64,000 bases of DNA. Source: Tamlana sp. 2_MG-2023 (lineage in GTDB: Bacteria > Bacteroidota > Bacteroidia > Flavobacteriales > Flavobacteriaceae). How positions within the stretch are numbered: position 1 is the first letter of the stretch; each line of letters begins with the position of its first letter. The stretch lies in the NCBI RefSeq assembly GCF_030548465.1, contig NZ_JAUOSF010000001.1:615375-679374 (forward strand), in the 5' to 3' direction. A model generated the notes under the pieces. That model saw only the letters and a program-made list of their open reading frames with translations, was not told the origin of the DNA and did not search any database. The position numbers and the translations under genes were made by a program. Shown here one piece after another: positions 51,161 through 59,906 of this stretch.

Positions 51161-52195
51161 TTATTCTTTTACAATTTCTATCTCAAATAATTTATCCCAA
51201 CGTTTTCCAGTTACAAAAATGGTTTTAGTTTTTGGGTTGAATGCGATTCCATTTAAAACATCTAAGCCCTCATGTTGGGTTACTAAGTTTTTTAGGGGAG
51301 TAAAATCAACAACAGCAATTACAGCACCGTTTTCAGGGTTAATTATAGCTACACCATCTTTTTGATAACGGTTTGCATAAATATGACCTTCAATCCATTC
51401 CATTTCGTTAATACCAACTATTTTACCTTTATTGGTGTAGACTTGAATGTGATCACCTTCAGTAAGATTCACGGGGTCTAGAATCCAAATGTTTTCGGTA
51501 CCATCACTTTTGTAAATGGTATTATCAATATGACATAAACCCCAGCCTTCTTTACTTTTTCCGTATTTAAAAGAACTTATTTTTTCAAGACTATTGGCAT
51601 CGTAAACAAAGCCTGTCCCTTTTTGCCATGTAAGTTGATATACCTTGTCATTTAAAACGGTAAGCCCTTCACCAAAATAGGCATCGTCTAAATTGACATT
51701 TTTTAATACCTCACCAGTTTTATAATTAACCTTTCTAAGTTTCGATTCTTTGTATTGCCCTGTGCTTTCATATAAAGTATCGTTATAAAACTCTAAACCT
51801 TGGGTGTATGATGTAATGTCATGTGGATATTCATTTATAATTTTGAAAGTGTAAACCTTGGGTAATTCGCTATTTAAAATAGTGATAGCAGATACCGCAG
51901 TTTGCTTTTCGCCTTCAAAATATACAGTAGCTTCAATAGCATGTTTACCTAATTTATGATTTTCTAAACTGATACTATTCTCAATTGAAACACCATCTAA
52001 AGTATAGGAAACCGAGTCGATGGCGTGCATTTTTTTGTTTTCTATATCTAGATTTAATGTTTTGTTATTTGAAATATTACCTTTTGAAGCGTTGGTTAGT
52101 ATGGAAAAATCACTTTTTTTATGATTTCCATTAGATCCGCAAGAGATAATTACGATGCTTAAAAATGTGATTGTGAACTGTTTGAGTAAATTCAT
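51161..52195 (-). CDS. Glutaminyl-peptide cyclotransferase-like lipoprotein
   Basis: This 344-residue lipoprotein (lipobox IISC, Cys19) has a C-terminal propeller of the glutamine cyclotransferase family (about 110-344). Motifs include EYPHDITSYTQGLEFYNDTLYESTGQYKES, LTWQKGTGFVYD, GWGLCHIDNTIYKSDGT and INEMEWIEGHIYANRY. These enzymes convert N-terminal glutamine to pyroglutamate on exported peptides. The first ~90 residues are an extra beta-rich domain. It is transcribed alone. Confidence 0.88.
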   Translation of the reverse strand: MNLLKQFTITFLSIVIISCGSNGNHKKSDFSILTNASKGNISNNKTLNLDIENKKMHAIDSVSYTLDGVSIENSISLENHKLGKHAIEATVYFEGEKQTAVSAITILNSELPKVYTFKIINEYPHDITSYTQGLEFYNDTLYESTGQYKESKLRKVNYKTGEVLKNVNLDDAYFGEGLTVLNDKVYQLTWQKGTGFVYDANSLEKISSFKYGKSKEGWGLCHIDNTIYKSDGTENIWILDPVNLTEGDHIQVYTNKGKIVGINEMEWIEGHIYANRYQKDGVAIINPENGAVIAVVDFTPLKNLVTQHEGLDVLNGIAFNPKTKTIFVTGKRWDKLFEIEIVKE

Positions 52196-52249
52196 TTTCT
52201 AAATATAATTTAAGGCAAGATATTTATTTAAAATCAGTTTAAAAAATCA

Positions 52250-52279
52250 TTGTGAAAGTTTTAAAAGGTTGTATATTTG
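52250..52279 (+). promoter_or_regulatory. Promoter of SRP RNA (TTG-N19-TATATTTG)
   Basis: TTG at 52250-52252 and TATATTTG at 52272-52279, 19 nt apart. The RNA begins about 6 nt later. The layout is identical to the tRNA-Tyr promoter. Confidence 0.72.
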
Positions 52280-52284
52280 CACCC

Positions 52285-52378
52285 GGCAAGTCCTACACAA
52301 CCAGCTCCTGTTGAATCCTCCAGGTCGGGAACGAAGCAAAGGTAAATGGTCGTAGCGGTGTGATGTAGGTAGCTTGCC
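52285..52378 (+). ncRNA. ffs: Signal recognition particle RNA, bacterial small (4.5S) type
   Basis: A ~94-nt hairpin RNA whose ends GGCAAG and CTTGCC pair. The middle carries the universally conserved SRP apical domain, CAGGTCGGGAACGAAGCA, with the GGAA tetraloop and asymmetric loop that bind Ffh. It has its own promoter and is followed by a T run and a strong hairpin terminator. Confidence 0.93.
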
Positions 52379-52398
52379 TTTTTTTGTACCCGAAACTG

Positions 52399-52434
52399 AA
52401 ATCTTGAAAAGCACATGAGCTTCAAGATTTTTTT
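52399..52434 (+). terminator. Terminator downstream of SRP RNA
   Basis: AAATCTTGAA / TTCAAGATTT stem with a 12-nt loop and T tail, about 20 nt past the RNA's 3' end. Confidence 0.78.
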
Positions 52435-52616
52435 GTTTAAAACTCATTTAACTTTTTTCGGTTCTTATTAAATTCTTGGTCGCTTTTAGTGTTTTTCTAT
52501 TTTTATCAACACCTTCTTCTAAGCTGTAATTGTTGGTTAATACTGTTGTGTTTTAAATTCTTAGCAATTAAATAATAATTTTACTACAAAATTAAGCGTG
52601 ATTCATCTAAAAAATG

Positions 52617-52624
52617 TAAATTTG
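52617..52624 (+). promoter_or_regulatory. Putative -7 element of the T6SS-associated operon
   Basis: TAAATTTG lies 84 nt before the NlpC/P60 ATG. It supports starting that gene at 52709, because the in-frame GTG at 52598 would lie upstream of the promoter. Confidence 0.45.
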
Positions 52625-52708
52625 GCGTTTTTACGTACGATTTACTTTTGTTTGGAGGTAGGAAAAAATCTTTTTAATTGTTGTAAATCGTCATTTAGAA
52701 TAAACTAT

Positions 52709-53302
52709 ATGAAGAGAAATTTATATAAGCTAGGCCCTGTTTTTTTAATAGCTTTTACGTTGATGTATTGTAAAGGATCTAAAGTTACTACAAATAATGA
52801 TGATATTGTAGTGTCTTATGACACGATAACTCCGAAAAAGGCTTTTTTACCAGTCCAAATAGAATACGCCAAATTACTTAACACAGTGCCTGATTCTTTA
52901 CAAAATATTAAGTTATACGCTTTTATTGATGACTGGATGGACACTAAGTATTTGTTGGGTGGAGAAACTAAAGATGGTATTGATTGCTCATCTTTCTCTC
53001 AATTGCTTTATATAGAAGTTTATGATAAATACATAGAACGTACAGCCCACAAACAATTTGAATCCGATTACATTAATAAGTTTCGAGGTAAAGAATTTTT
53101 AGAAGAAGGCGACTTGCTGTTTTTTCACAGGGAAGGGGAGCAGGTTATTTCGCATGTGGGGGTGTATTTAGCTAACAATAAGTTTATTAATGCGACTTCT
53201 TATAAAGGAGAAAGTGGTAATAGTGGTGTTAAAATTTGCGATATCACCAATCCATTTTGGGAAAAACGGTATGTAGCAGGCGGTAAAAGAAGTGATTTGT
53301 AA
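52709..53302 (+). CDS. NlpC/P60 (C40) family peptidoglycan hydrolase, lipoprotein
   Basis: This 197-residue exported lipoprotein (lipobox LMYC, Cys21) has a C-terminal NlpC/P60 cysteine-peptidase domain. The catalytic cysteine is in KDGIDCSSFSQLLY and the histidine in VISHVGVYLANNKFINAT. Such enzymes cut peptide stems of peptidoglycan. The tssG gene starts 24 nt later in the same direction. This suggests it opens the cell wall for assembly of the secretion apparatus, as dedicated hydrolases do for some proteobacterial T6SSs; that role is inferred. Confidence 0.85.
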   Translation: MKRNLYKLGPVFLIAFTLMYCKGSKVTTNNDDIVVSYDTITPKKAFLPVQIEYAKLLNTVPDSLQNIKLYAFIDDWMDTKYLLGGETKDGIDCSSFSQLLYIEVYDKYIERTAHKQFESDYINKFRGKEFLEEGDLLFFHREGEQVISHVGVYLANNKFINATSYKGESGNSGVKICDITNPFWEKRYVAGGKRSDL

Positions 53303-53326
53303 ATCTATTATTTGAAAGCAACTTAA

Positions 53327-54241
53327 ATGAGCAAGGAACTTCAGACGGTATACGATGAGCTATCACAAATTTTTCAAAATTTAAGAGCTGAAGTTTTTGT
53401 AACTGAAATCGAAGCGAAAAGCTCAGTGCAAGCAGATGATATTGTAACCTCATATCAAAGTACGTTTAATAGATCATACCGTAGGGATATCATTGATGTG
53501 AAGCTCGTATCGAACAAGAAGAGAGAGGAGCGTTTACAATTGAATTTGGCTCGTAATGGTATTTATGATTTGCTTCCGGAAGGTGTTTTTCATAAAGCAA
53601 ACCAAAGCGGTAATGCAGGGACTTTCACATCAAAAAGGAAGCAGCAAAAAAAAGAAGAGGAAGATGCTAGACTATTATTTTCACCGATAGAAAATGAATT
53701 GTTTCGACAACGTGTAGATATAGAGAAAAAAGAAAAATCTATTGTTCGAGAGTTTAGAAACTTGGATGATGAATTTTTAATGGATTTTTGGAAAATTGAC
53801 AAATCGATACCTAAAGTATTTGCAGCAAAACTCATTAGACTTTTGCCTTATGCACACCAAATATCAGGTGATTTAGAACTCACTTTTTTGAGTTTAAAAA
53901 AAATAATAGATGTTGAAGTAGGTTACAAAAAAACATTTGAAACACGTGAAGTGGTGCTTGAAACTAGTAGCGAAAATAGATTAGGAGTAAATTTTATTAC
54001 GAAGCAAGACACCCTAAAAATACAACAGCCTGTATTACATGTTACTATTCAACCTGATAAAAAGAGCGAAGTTGATCAATTTTTAGGAAAAAACGGATTG
54101 CTAGATTTTGTAACTATATTTTATAAATTTTTTATCCCCATGGAGTATCACATTAAGACAGAAATAGAAGTAAATAAAGAAGGTGAATTTATTCTTGACA
54201 CTGGTGTTGGTGCTTATTTAGGAATGTCTACAAGAGTTTAA
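53327..54241 (+). CDS. tssG: Probable T6SS baseplate protein TssG
   Basis: This 304-residue soluble protein has a pattern that follows TssG. An N-terminal part ends in NGIYDLLPEGVFHK. The stretch ENELFRQRVDIEKKEKSIVREFRNLDDEFLMDFW (about 125-158) matches the helix that precedes the FY/W motif. The C-terminal section closes with the beta-rich LDTGVGAYLGMSTRV ending, like the LGWTSW end of classical TssG. TssG works with TssF and TssK in the baseplate wedge. The call rests on this alignment by eye and on the tssN and tssD neighbours. Confidence 0.72.
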   Translation: MSKELQTVYDELSQIFQNLRAEVFVTEIEAKSSVQADDIVTSYQSTFNRSYRRDIIDVKLVSNKKREERLQLNLARNGIYDLLPEGVFHKANQSGNAGTFTSKRKQQKKEEEDARLLFSPIENELFRQRVDIEKKEKSIVREFRNLDDEFLMDFWKIDKSIPKVFAAKLIRLLPYAHQISGDLELTFLSLKKIIDVEVGYKKTFETREVVLETSSENRLGVNFITKQDTLKIQQPVLHVTIQPDKKSEVDQFLGKNGLLDFVTIFYKFFIPMEYHIKTEIEVNKEGEFILDTGVGAYLGMSTRV

Positions 54242-54243
54242 TT

Positions 54244-55122
54244 ATGATGAATACAATGATGGCAAGTTTATTAAATGGCGAAGTTTTTAAATTAAGTATA
54301 ATTCTCGTAATACTCAGTTCTTTACTCATGGCAGTGGTAAAGAAGGTGAGAAATATATTTACTAAGAATAAATTAAAAGCAATTGTATATGCCTGTGTTT
54401 TGGCTGTATTGTTTGGATTGACAGGTTTATTGGCCTACCATAAAATTTTAGATGATTCACCAACAAATAGTTATATCGCTATAGAACTTATTTTATTGGT
54501 TTTAGGTATTGCTCATGTTTTTGCGATGCGATTTTATTTTAAAGAACTTACTGAAACTAAAGTTGAATTTATTGGTGAGTTTGTGCTAACTCTAGTCTTT
54601 TTAGGCATTGCCTTGTTAGCCTTCGTGCAAGTGATTAGTCGCTTTAGAGAAGATTTCGTGTTGGTTTATCTTAGTGCAGGTTTTGCTTTTTTAATTCCAT
54701 TACTAGTTATAAAAACTTATGAATTTGCGGTATCTATCCCAGTAGAAGTTTATAAAAAGTGGTTTTATCCTATAAATCAAGATATTAAGGAGCCCACAAG
54801 TAATGAATTAAGCAACCCACTAGTAATAAGTTTGGAGTTTAAAAAGAAACTTGGCGATAAAGATATGAGTCGCTTTAAGGTTAAAGCTCCGGAACATATG
54901 GAGTTTGGAAAGCTTTTTTACTTTTTCGTTGATGATTATAATGCTTTACACCCAGAACATAAAATTGAAATCACAGATTTAAAAGGTGGTGCTTCTGGTT
55001 GGATTTTTTATTTTAAACCACATTGGTGGAAAGGACTTCGTCATATCGATGCTAATAAAACCATTGAATGGAATGGTATTAGAGAAGAGAATAACATTAT
55101 CGTGCAGCGTATAGAAGCTTAA
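54244..55122 (+). CDS. tssN: TssN-family type VI secretion membrane protein
   Basis: This 292-residue protein has five predicted membrane helices in residues 15-160 and a soluble C-terminal domain (about 165-292) with VYKKWFYPINQ, FFVDDYNALHP and GWIFYFKPHWWKG. It resembles TssN, one of the membrane components (TssN, O, P, Q, R) that replace the TssJLM complex in the Bacteroidota-specific subtype iii T6SS. It begins 2 nt after tssG and ends 29 nt before tssD, so the three are one operon. Confidence 0.78.
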   Translation: MMNTMMASLLNGEVFKLSIILVILSSLLMAVVKKVRNIFTKNKLKAIVYACVLAVLFGLTGLLAYHKILDDSPTNSYIAIELILLVLGIAHVFAMRFYFKELTETKVEFIGEFVLTLVFLGIALLAFVQVISRFREDFVLVYLSAGFAFLIPLLVIKTYEFAVSIPVEVYKKWFYPINQDIKEPTSNELSNPLVISLEFKKKLGDKDMSRFKVKAPEHMEFGKLFYFFVDDYNALHPEHKIEITDLKGGASGWIFYFKPHWWKGLRHIDANKTIEWNGIREENNIIVQRIEA

Positions 55123-55151
55123 TTCTAAGCCAAATTTAATACTTATAATTT

Positions 55152-55547
55152 ATGTCATTTTTATCAAAATTAACCATCGAAAGCGATGAAATAAATGTAC
55201 TAGACTGTGCATTTGAATTTTCTCAAGGAGCGGATTATAATGGCCGTCCAGCTGAAAATCCGCGTGGCGGACAAATAAAACTACTTGTAGAATCCACTTC
55301 TAAAACCGATTTCATGGACTGGGCGATTTCTCCAGATATGGTTAAAAATGGTGTGATTACTTTTTATAAACGGGAAACCATGGCCAGCCTTAAAAAGATT
55401 GAATTCAAAAATGCTTACTGTTTGCATTATCATGAACATTTTAATGCGCACGATGCAGAACCTATGCAAACCCAATTGGTTATTTCAGCGAATGAGATTA
55501 CTATAAAAGGCACAACTTTTAGTAATAAGTGGCCAACAACGGTGTAG
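55152..55547 (+). CDS. tssD: T6SS tube protein TssD (Hcp-like)
   Basis: This 131-residue protein has the Bacteroidota TssD layout: MSFLSKLTIESDEINVLDC, FEFSQGADYNGRPAENPRGGQIKL, ESTSKTDFMDWA, VITFYKRETMASLKKIEFKNAYCLHYHEHFNA, ending ITIKGTTFSNKWP. TssD hexamers stack to form the tube fired by the contracting sheath. It is the last gene before a 137-bp gap and the extended TssD. Confidence 0.9.
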   Translation: MSFLSKLTIESDEINVLDCAFEFSQGADYNGRPAENPRGGQIKLLVESTSKTDFMDWAISPDMVKNGVITFYKRETMASLKKIEFKNAYCLHYHEHFNAHDAEPMQTQLVISANEITIKGTTFSNKWPTTV

Positions 55548-55684
55548 GTATATCATGAGTGTTTTTAGGGTAAGTTATTTTCAAGTTAATATTAACTTGT
55601 CTGTTCTTTAAATAATAGTGCTAATTATTTTTAAAAGTTGGCTACAAGACGCTGATCCAAAAGACAAAATAGTATAATTAAAAA

Positions 55685-56389
55685 ATGATAAAAGCAAAAT
55701 TATTAATAGACGGAAAGGAAATAAACGTCCTGGGTTTCACTTTCGGATTTAATCAAAAAGCAGATTATAATGGAAGACCTAACCAAAAACCTGTGTTTAT
55801 AGGGTTAAACTTAACCATTGAAACCCGAAAAGACCTAAACCTTGCTGAATGGTCATTTGCTCCAAATGAAACCAAACAAATAGAATTACATATCCTTCCA
55901 GTTATATTAGGCACTAAAACACGTAAAATTAAAATTTTCGATTGTCATCTTGTTAACTGGAAAAATGATTTTTCTTCCAATGGAAATCAACCAATGACAG
56001 AAACTCTTGAAATTACTGCCGCTGGTTTTGAGGATTCTAATTCTAGTGGTATTTATTCTGCATCGTGGAGGACTACATTTCCTAGAGAAAGTCCTGAGTC
56101 TATTACTAGAGAAGAAATCAAAGAACCTCAAATAATTGATTTCTATTATACAGACGAAGACAATAATAGGAACACTATATTAACTTATGGAGATGAAGTC
56201 TATTTAGTTGTAGAAAGTAAACATATGATTGGAGAAGTTGTCGATTTAAAACTTAATAAAAAAACGATTGACTTTATGTATGAAGGTAATCACCTTAAAG
56301 ACAATATTATAGAAGATTACCTAATTAGAACAGACAATGACAAAATACTAGTTACAGTAATTGAAGAAGATAACGAAGAATTAGAATAG
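55685..56389 (+). CDS. Extended TssD (Hcp-like) with C-terminal carrier domain
   Basis: This is a 234-residue protein. Residues 1-130 are TssD-like (NVLGFTFGFNQKADYNGRPNQKPVF, FDCHLVNWKNDFSSNGNQPM, SASWRTTFP). Residues 148-234 form an extra beta-rich domain (IIDFYYTDEDNNRNTILTYGDEVYLVVESKHMIG region) of a type seen in Bacteroidota T6SS cargo proteins. The stop is followed by one base and then the GTG start of the toxin gene. It probably carries or docks the effector in the tube, as 'evolved' Hcp proteins do. Confidence 0.75.
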   Translation: MIKAKLLIDGKEINVLGFTFGFNQKADYNGRPNQKPVFIGLNLTIETRKDLNLAEWSFAPNETKQIELHILPVILGTKTRKIKIFDCHLVNWKNDFSSNGNQPMTETLEITAAGFEDSNSSGIYSASWRTTFPRESPESITREEIKEPQIIDFYYTDEDNNRNTILTYGDEVYLVVESKHMIGEVVDLKLNKKTIDFMYEGNHLKDNIIEDYLIRTDNDKILVTVIEEDNEELE

Positions 56390-56390
56390 G

Positions 56391-57506
56391 GTGGACGAAA
56401 ATAGATTTCAAATTATATACAAAGGAAAGGTTGAAAAGGAAATTTCTATTCCACTTCAAAACATAGACCGAGAAATTAAAGACCAAAAAAAAGGAACAAA
56501 TATTGTTCGTGTAAACGAAGAAGGAACAACCTTAATGCAAGTTAAACACGAGTTTGTTAATGTTGGCGAAAATATTGCTCAAATAAAAAGAAGTACATCT
56601 GCAACAGTAACAGAAAGAGGTACTGTTGTTGTTAGTCAATTTAAACAAGAAATTACATCAAGAGGCGAAGAAGTTTGGTATTTCAAAAATTCTCACGGAA
56701 CTTTTGAAGGAACTTTAGCAGAAGCAAAAATTGCATTTCCAGATGTAGACTTTGAAGGTGTTAACAAACCTGAAACAGAATATATAGACAATCCAGAATT
56801 TGGAAAAATGCCAATTGTTCCAAATTCTCAACCTTTACACTGGGAGACAATAAATGAATTTGATGGCGAAAAAGAAGGTGGACCAACAACTTGGGATAAA
56901 TGGGCAGATGCAACACAAACAGCTTTAGATGTTGTTGGTTTAATTCCTGGTGTTGGAGAAATCGCAGATTGTATTAATGGCGTTATTTCTTTGGCAAGAG
57001 GTAATTACGCAGATGCAGCGTTGAGCTTTGCTGCAATGATTCCATTTTTTGGAACTGCTGCAACAGGTGCTAAAATTATTAAAAAAGCAAAAGCATTAAA
57101 AAAAATCACAAAAGCAGATGAAGCAAAAGGAGTTTATGATTTAATTGTTAAAAACGCAGATGATGTTCAAGGATATGTTGGGCAATCTGGTAATGTTTTT
57201 CAACGTTTTATTCAACATTTTAACCCTAAAAGAGGTAAATTACTTCACAATGTTGTAGAAAGTGGTTCGGTTATTCATAAAATGAAAGGTTCTACTAAAT
57301 TAGAACGTGAAATGTATGAACAGTTAATTATCTTAAGGAAATATGGAGGGGAATTATCAAAACGTGATGAAGTAAAATACCTATTGAATAGAGTAAATCC
57401 TGTTGGCGGTAGATATAATTTGAAATCACCCAAAGGACTACAAGAGTTCTATAAAAAAGCAGAAGAAATAGCAGACAAATATTCCTTACCTAAAAACTTT
57501 AACTAA
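56391..57506 (+). CDS. Candidate T6SS effector: pre-toxin helices plus GIY-YIG-like nuclease
   Basis: This 371-residue protein has three parts. Residues 1-160 are an N-terminal delivery region without known fold. Residues 165-235 form a helical, partly hydrophobic pre-toxin segment (DVVGLIPGVGEIADCINGV, then ALSFAAMIPFFGTAATGAK). Residues 247-345 look like a GIY-YIG nuclease: GVYDLI and GYVGQSGNVFQRFIQHF with Tyr249, Tyr262 and Arg272, a glutamate near 305-307, and the closing NRVNPVGGRYN typical of GIY-YIG toxins. It should therefore cut DNA in a target cell. It starts at GTG one base after the extended tssD; the next ATG is deep inside. The toxin role is inferred. Confidence 0.75.
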   Translation: MDENRFQIIYKGKVEKEISIPLQNIDREIKDQKKGTNIVRVNEEGTTLMQVKHEFVNVGENIAQIKRSTSATVTERGTVVVSQFKQEITSRGEEVWYFKNSHGTFEGTLAEAKIAFPDVDFEGVNKPETEYIDNPEFGKMPIVPNSQPLHWETINEFDGEKEGGPTTWDKWADATQTALDVVGLIPGVGEIADCINGVISLARGNYADAALSFAAMIPFFGTAATGAKIIKKAKALKKITKADEAKGVYDLIVKNADDVQGYVGQSGNVFQRFIQHFNPKRGKLLHNVVESGSVIHKMKGSTKLEREMYEQLIILRKYGGELSKRDEVKYLLNRVNPVGGRYNLKSPKGLQEFYKKAEEIADKYSLPKNFN

Positions 57507-57513
57507 TAACAAA

Positions 57514-58374
57514 ATGTATATTATAGAATTACCATATGGTACTAGAATGGACTTAACCGAAAAGTCAGACTTGGAAAAGGCCGAAGGAATTTATAACGAA
57601 CATAAATATGATATAAGAATTGATAGAGAAATTAATAACTATGATTTTTTCAATGAATTTCTAAAGTATTTTTCGAAGTTAGATATGCTAAGTGTTTCTC
57701 CCTATGGAGATGGTGTGTCCTATGATTTTTTATATAAGATGCCTAATTTAAGAAGATTACATTTACATACAATGTATCCAATAAATTTCGATAAATTAAT
57801 AGAACTAAGAACCTTATCATTATGGTGGAATAAAAAAATGATAACAAATTTTGACAAACTCCAAAATTTGGAACATTTATCTATCACAGAGTTTGACGAA
57901 AAAGACTTAACCAAATTAAGCAGTTTAACTAATTTAAAAAGTTTAAGTTTTAAAACTGCAAAAATAAAATCTTTAAAAGGTATTGAGACTTTAACAAACT
58001 TAAAATTATTGTCTTTTGGTGGTGTTAGGAGTTTAACAGACATTTCAGATATTACAACTTTACAAAATTTAAAACTTTTAGAATTTGATATTTGTTGGAA
58101 ACTTCAAGATTTTAGCCCAATAAATAAACTAAAAGAATTAGAAGTTTTAAAACTTATAGATTGCAAAAATTTAGCATCCATCAATTTTGTAGAAAATATG
58201 CCAAAATTGAACCAATTATACACATTGGGAACAACTTTAATAAATGATTTTAACACAACACCTGCGAAGAATATTCCTATTTATTTTGGCAGTCGAGCAT
58301 CGAGTAAATACAACAAAGAATATCCTGAAAAAGAAATAGAAAAAGGTCAGAAATCTTGGAGTAGTTATCTGTAA
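57514..58374 (+). CDS. Leucine-rich-repeat protein, probable immunity protein
   Basis: This 286-residue soluble protein without signal peptide contains about seven leucine-rich repeats of 21-24 residues (about 75-235). Examples are NLEHLSITEFDEKDLTKLSS, NLKSLSFKTAKIKSLKGIET and NLKLLEFDICWKLQDFSPIN. It begins 7 nt after the nuclease-effector stop, the usual place for a cognate immunity gene. A cytoplasmic location fits protection against a DNase. Pairing is inferred from position. Confidence 0.7.
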   Translation: MYIIELPYGTRMDLTEKSDLEKAEGIYNEHKYDIRIDREINNYDFFNEFLKYFSKLDMLSVSPYGDGVSYDFLYKMPNLRRLHLHTMYPINFDKLIELRTLSLWWNKKMITNFDKLQNLEHLSITEFDEKDLTKLSSLTNLKSLSFKTAKIKSLKGIETLTNLKLLSFGGVRSLTDISDITTLQNLKLLEFDICWKLQDFSPINKLKELEVLKLIDCKNLASINFVENMPKLNQLYTLGTTLINDFNTTPAKNIPIYFGSRASSKYNKEYPEKEIEKGQKSWSSYL

Positions 58375-58442
58375 CCCGAACAAAGTCCAATTGCAAACAA
58401 ATTATAAAAACCATAGTGCGAGTTGTTGTTAATACCTAGGTT

Positions 58443-59228
58443 TTGGGATTTTATGAGGGTACTAAACTTTTAAATTTGTCTAACGCGGTTTCAGAAATTA
58501 ATGCAGTAAAACGCAAAATAGCCTATGAGCAAATAGAACTCGATTCTAATAAAACCAAACGATTAAATTATGAAGTTATTGAAGCTAGTGATTTCGTCAT
58601 AAAAAATGATGCTATTTTTGTTGATGTGAAAGAGTCTACACAAAAACTTTCAAAGAATTTCTCAGATTATTTTAATGCCAAGGATGTTTCTAAAATAGGT
58701 AAAAAACTACTAGAAAAAACTTTACAAGTGTTAGATTATGTTGATATGACAAAGGCGCTTTATAGTCTACTCCCTAAAGATGATGGTATTGAAATATCAA
58801 ACCCTATGGATATAGTATCTATCGGAGCCATTGGTTCCTCTCTTTCTTTTCCTTTGGCTATGATAAGTTTAACGGCAGATTTAGTTGTTACACCAATGGT
58901 TATGGAGGACATCAACCAATTAAAAAAAGATAGTGAAGATTATTTGACATTAGCGAAAGTTAAAGGATTATCAACTGTTAGAAGCTTTTTAAATACTCAG
59001 AGTGCTAAGATTGGTGGATATGATATAATAGAAAATATACCTCAAGTTACACATAATAAAGTATTGAGAGGGGATATTAATACATATAAAGAATTAATTA
59101 AATCAGTTAATGATGAATTAGATTTTGATAAACCTGATAGAAAAACTTATTCATACATTCTTCAAAAGATAAATAATGAAAATCGGTTAGAGCCGATTTA
59201 CACCATAGATTCTATAATTAGTATTTAA
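58443..59228 (+). pseudogene. 5'-truncated effector gene (C-terminal part)
   Basis: This 261-codon frame has no ATG at its head. It runs from an in-frame TAG at 58437-58439 and could start only at TTG 58443. It reads charged coiled helices (about 15-98), a hydrophobic segment (about 122-155, SLSFPLAMISLTADLVVTP), and a C-terminal domain (about 170-261). From codon 102 it is duplicated at 63184-63663. The lack of an N-terminus and a proper start suggests that the delivery part was lost and that this is an orphan toxin tip. A lipoprotein gene follows 5 nt later. It could still be expressed from TTG; function is unknown. Confidence 0.55.
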
Positions 59229-59233
59229 AAACC

Positions 59234-59812
59234 ATGAATAAAAAGATAGTTTATGTTATTGTCATAATTAGCTTGTTAGTATTTTCTTGTCAACCTAAAA
59301 AAGAGAATTTGACTTTTGAACATTTGAGTTCCAGTTTATCCATAAAAGCTTTAAACGGAAGAATTCTTAAAGATAGTACTCTAATAGGCGTGTTTGTTCC
59401 GCAGGAATTTATGTTAAACTCACAAGGCGTTAAGTTTTCAAGAATTCATTTTAGTCAAACAGGAGCCAATATATTTTTTACGAATAATTCAAAAATTTAT
59501 GCGGTTAAAAAGGACACTCTTCTTTATGAGCCAACAGAAGTTAAAATGTATTGGAATATGGATAATAAATACAAAGTGTATGTTAGCTATTATTTCTATA
59601 TTAATAATTCTGAAAAAAATATAATTTTTGATAATTCTGAATATGTCCAAACAAAATATAATAGGGATATATTCAATTTGAAATCAACAAATAAACTCAA
59701 AGAAATTTTAAATGAAAAAATCCCTGACAGCTTAAAAGGTTATATCCATCTCAATTATACGAACCCTAAAACAGAACAATTTGATTATCTCAATATTCCT
59801 GTTGAGTTTTAA
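59234..59812 (+). CDS. Lipoprotein paralog 1, candidate immunity protein
   Basis: This 192-residue lipoprotein (lipobox VFSC, Cys19) has a first motif DSTLIGVFVPQEF (about 46-60) and a highly conserved C-terminus starting KIPDSLKGYIHLNY. Two more full paralogs and one truncated one lie in this island, and no domain is recognised. It directly follows the truncated effector (5 nt), the position expected of its immunity gene. Its last ~83 bp are identical to those of paralog 3. Confidence 0.7.
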   Translation: MNKKIVYVIVIISLLVFSCQPKKENLTFEHLSSSLSIKALNGRILKDSTLIGVFVPQEFMLNSQGVKFSRIHFSQTGANIFFTNNSKIYAVKKDTLLYEPTEVKMYWNMDNKYKVYVSYYFYINNSEKNIIFDNSEYVQTKYNRDIFNLKSTNKLKEILNEKIPDSLKGYIHLNYTNPKTEQFDYLNIPVEF

Positions 59813-59906
59813 TATTAGTTGTTGTGTAGCCGTTGTATTTCAAAAAACAGAAGTATGGTGTCTGTTAGAGTCTAAGGGTGTTATCGACTCTATATTTATC
59901 AATTAA

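Noticed and set aside
52598..52708. Longer NlpC/P60 protein starting at GTG 52598
   Set aside because: The extension would bury the lipoprotein signal in the middle and lies upstream of the TAAATTTG promoter box. ATG 52709 gives a proper lipobox.
55152..56389. Phage tail tube genes or a prophage
   Set aside because: The TssD sequences carry Bacteroidota T6SS signatures and sit with tssG and tssN. No capsid, portal, terminase or integrase gene is present.
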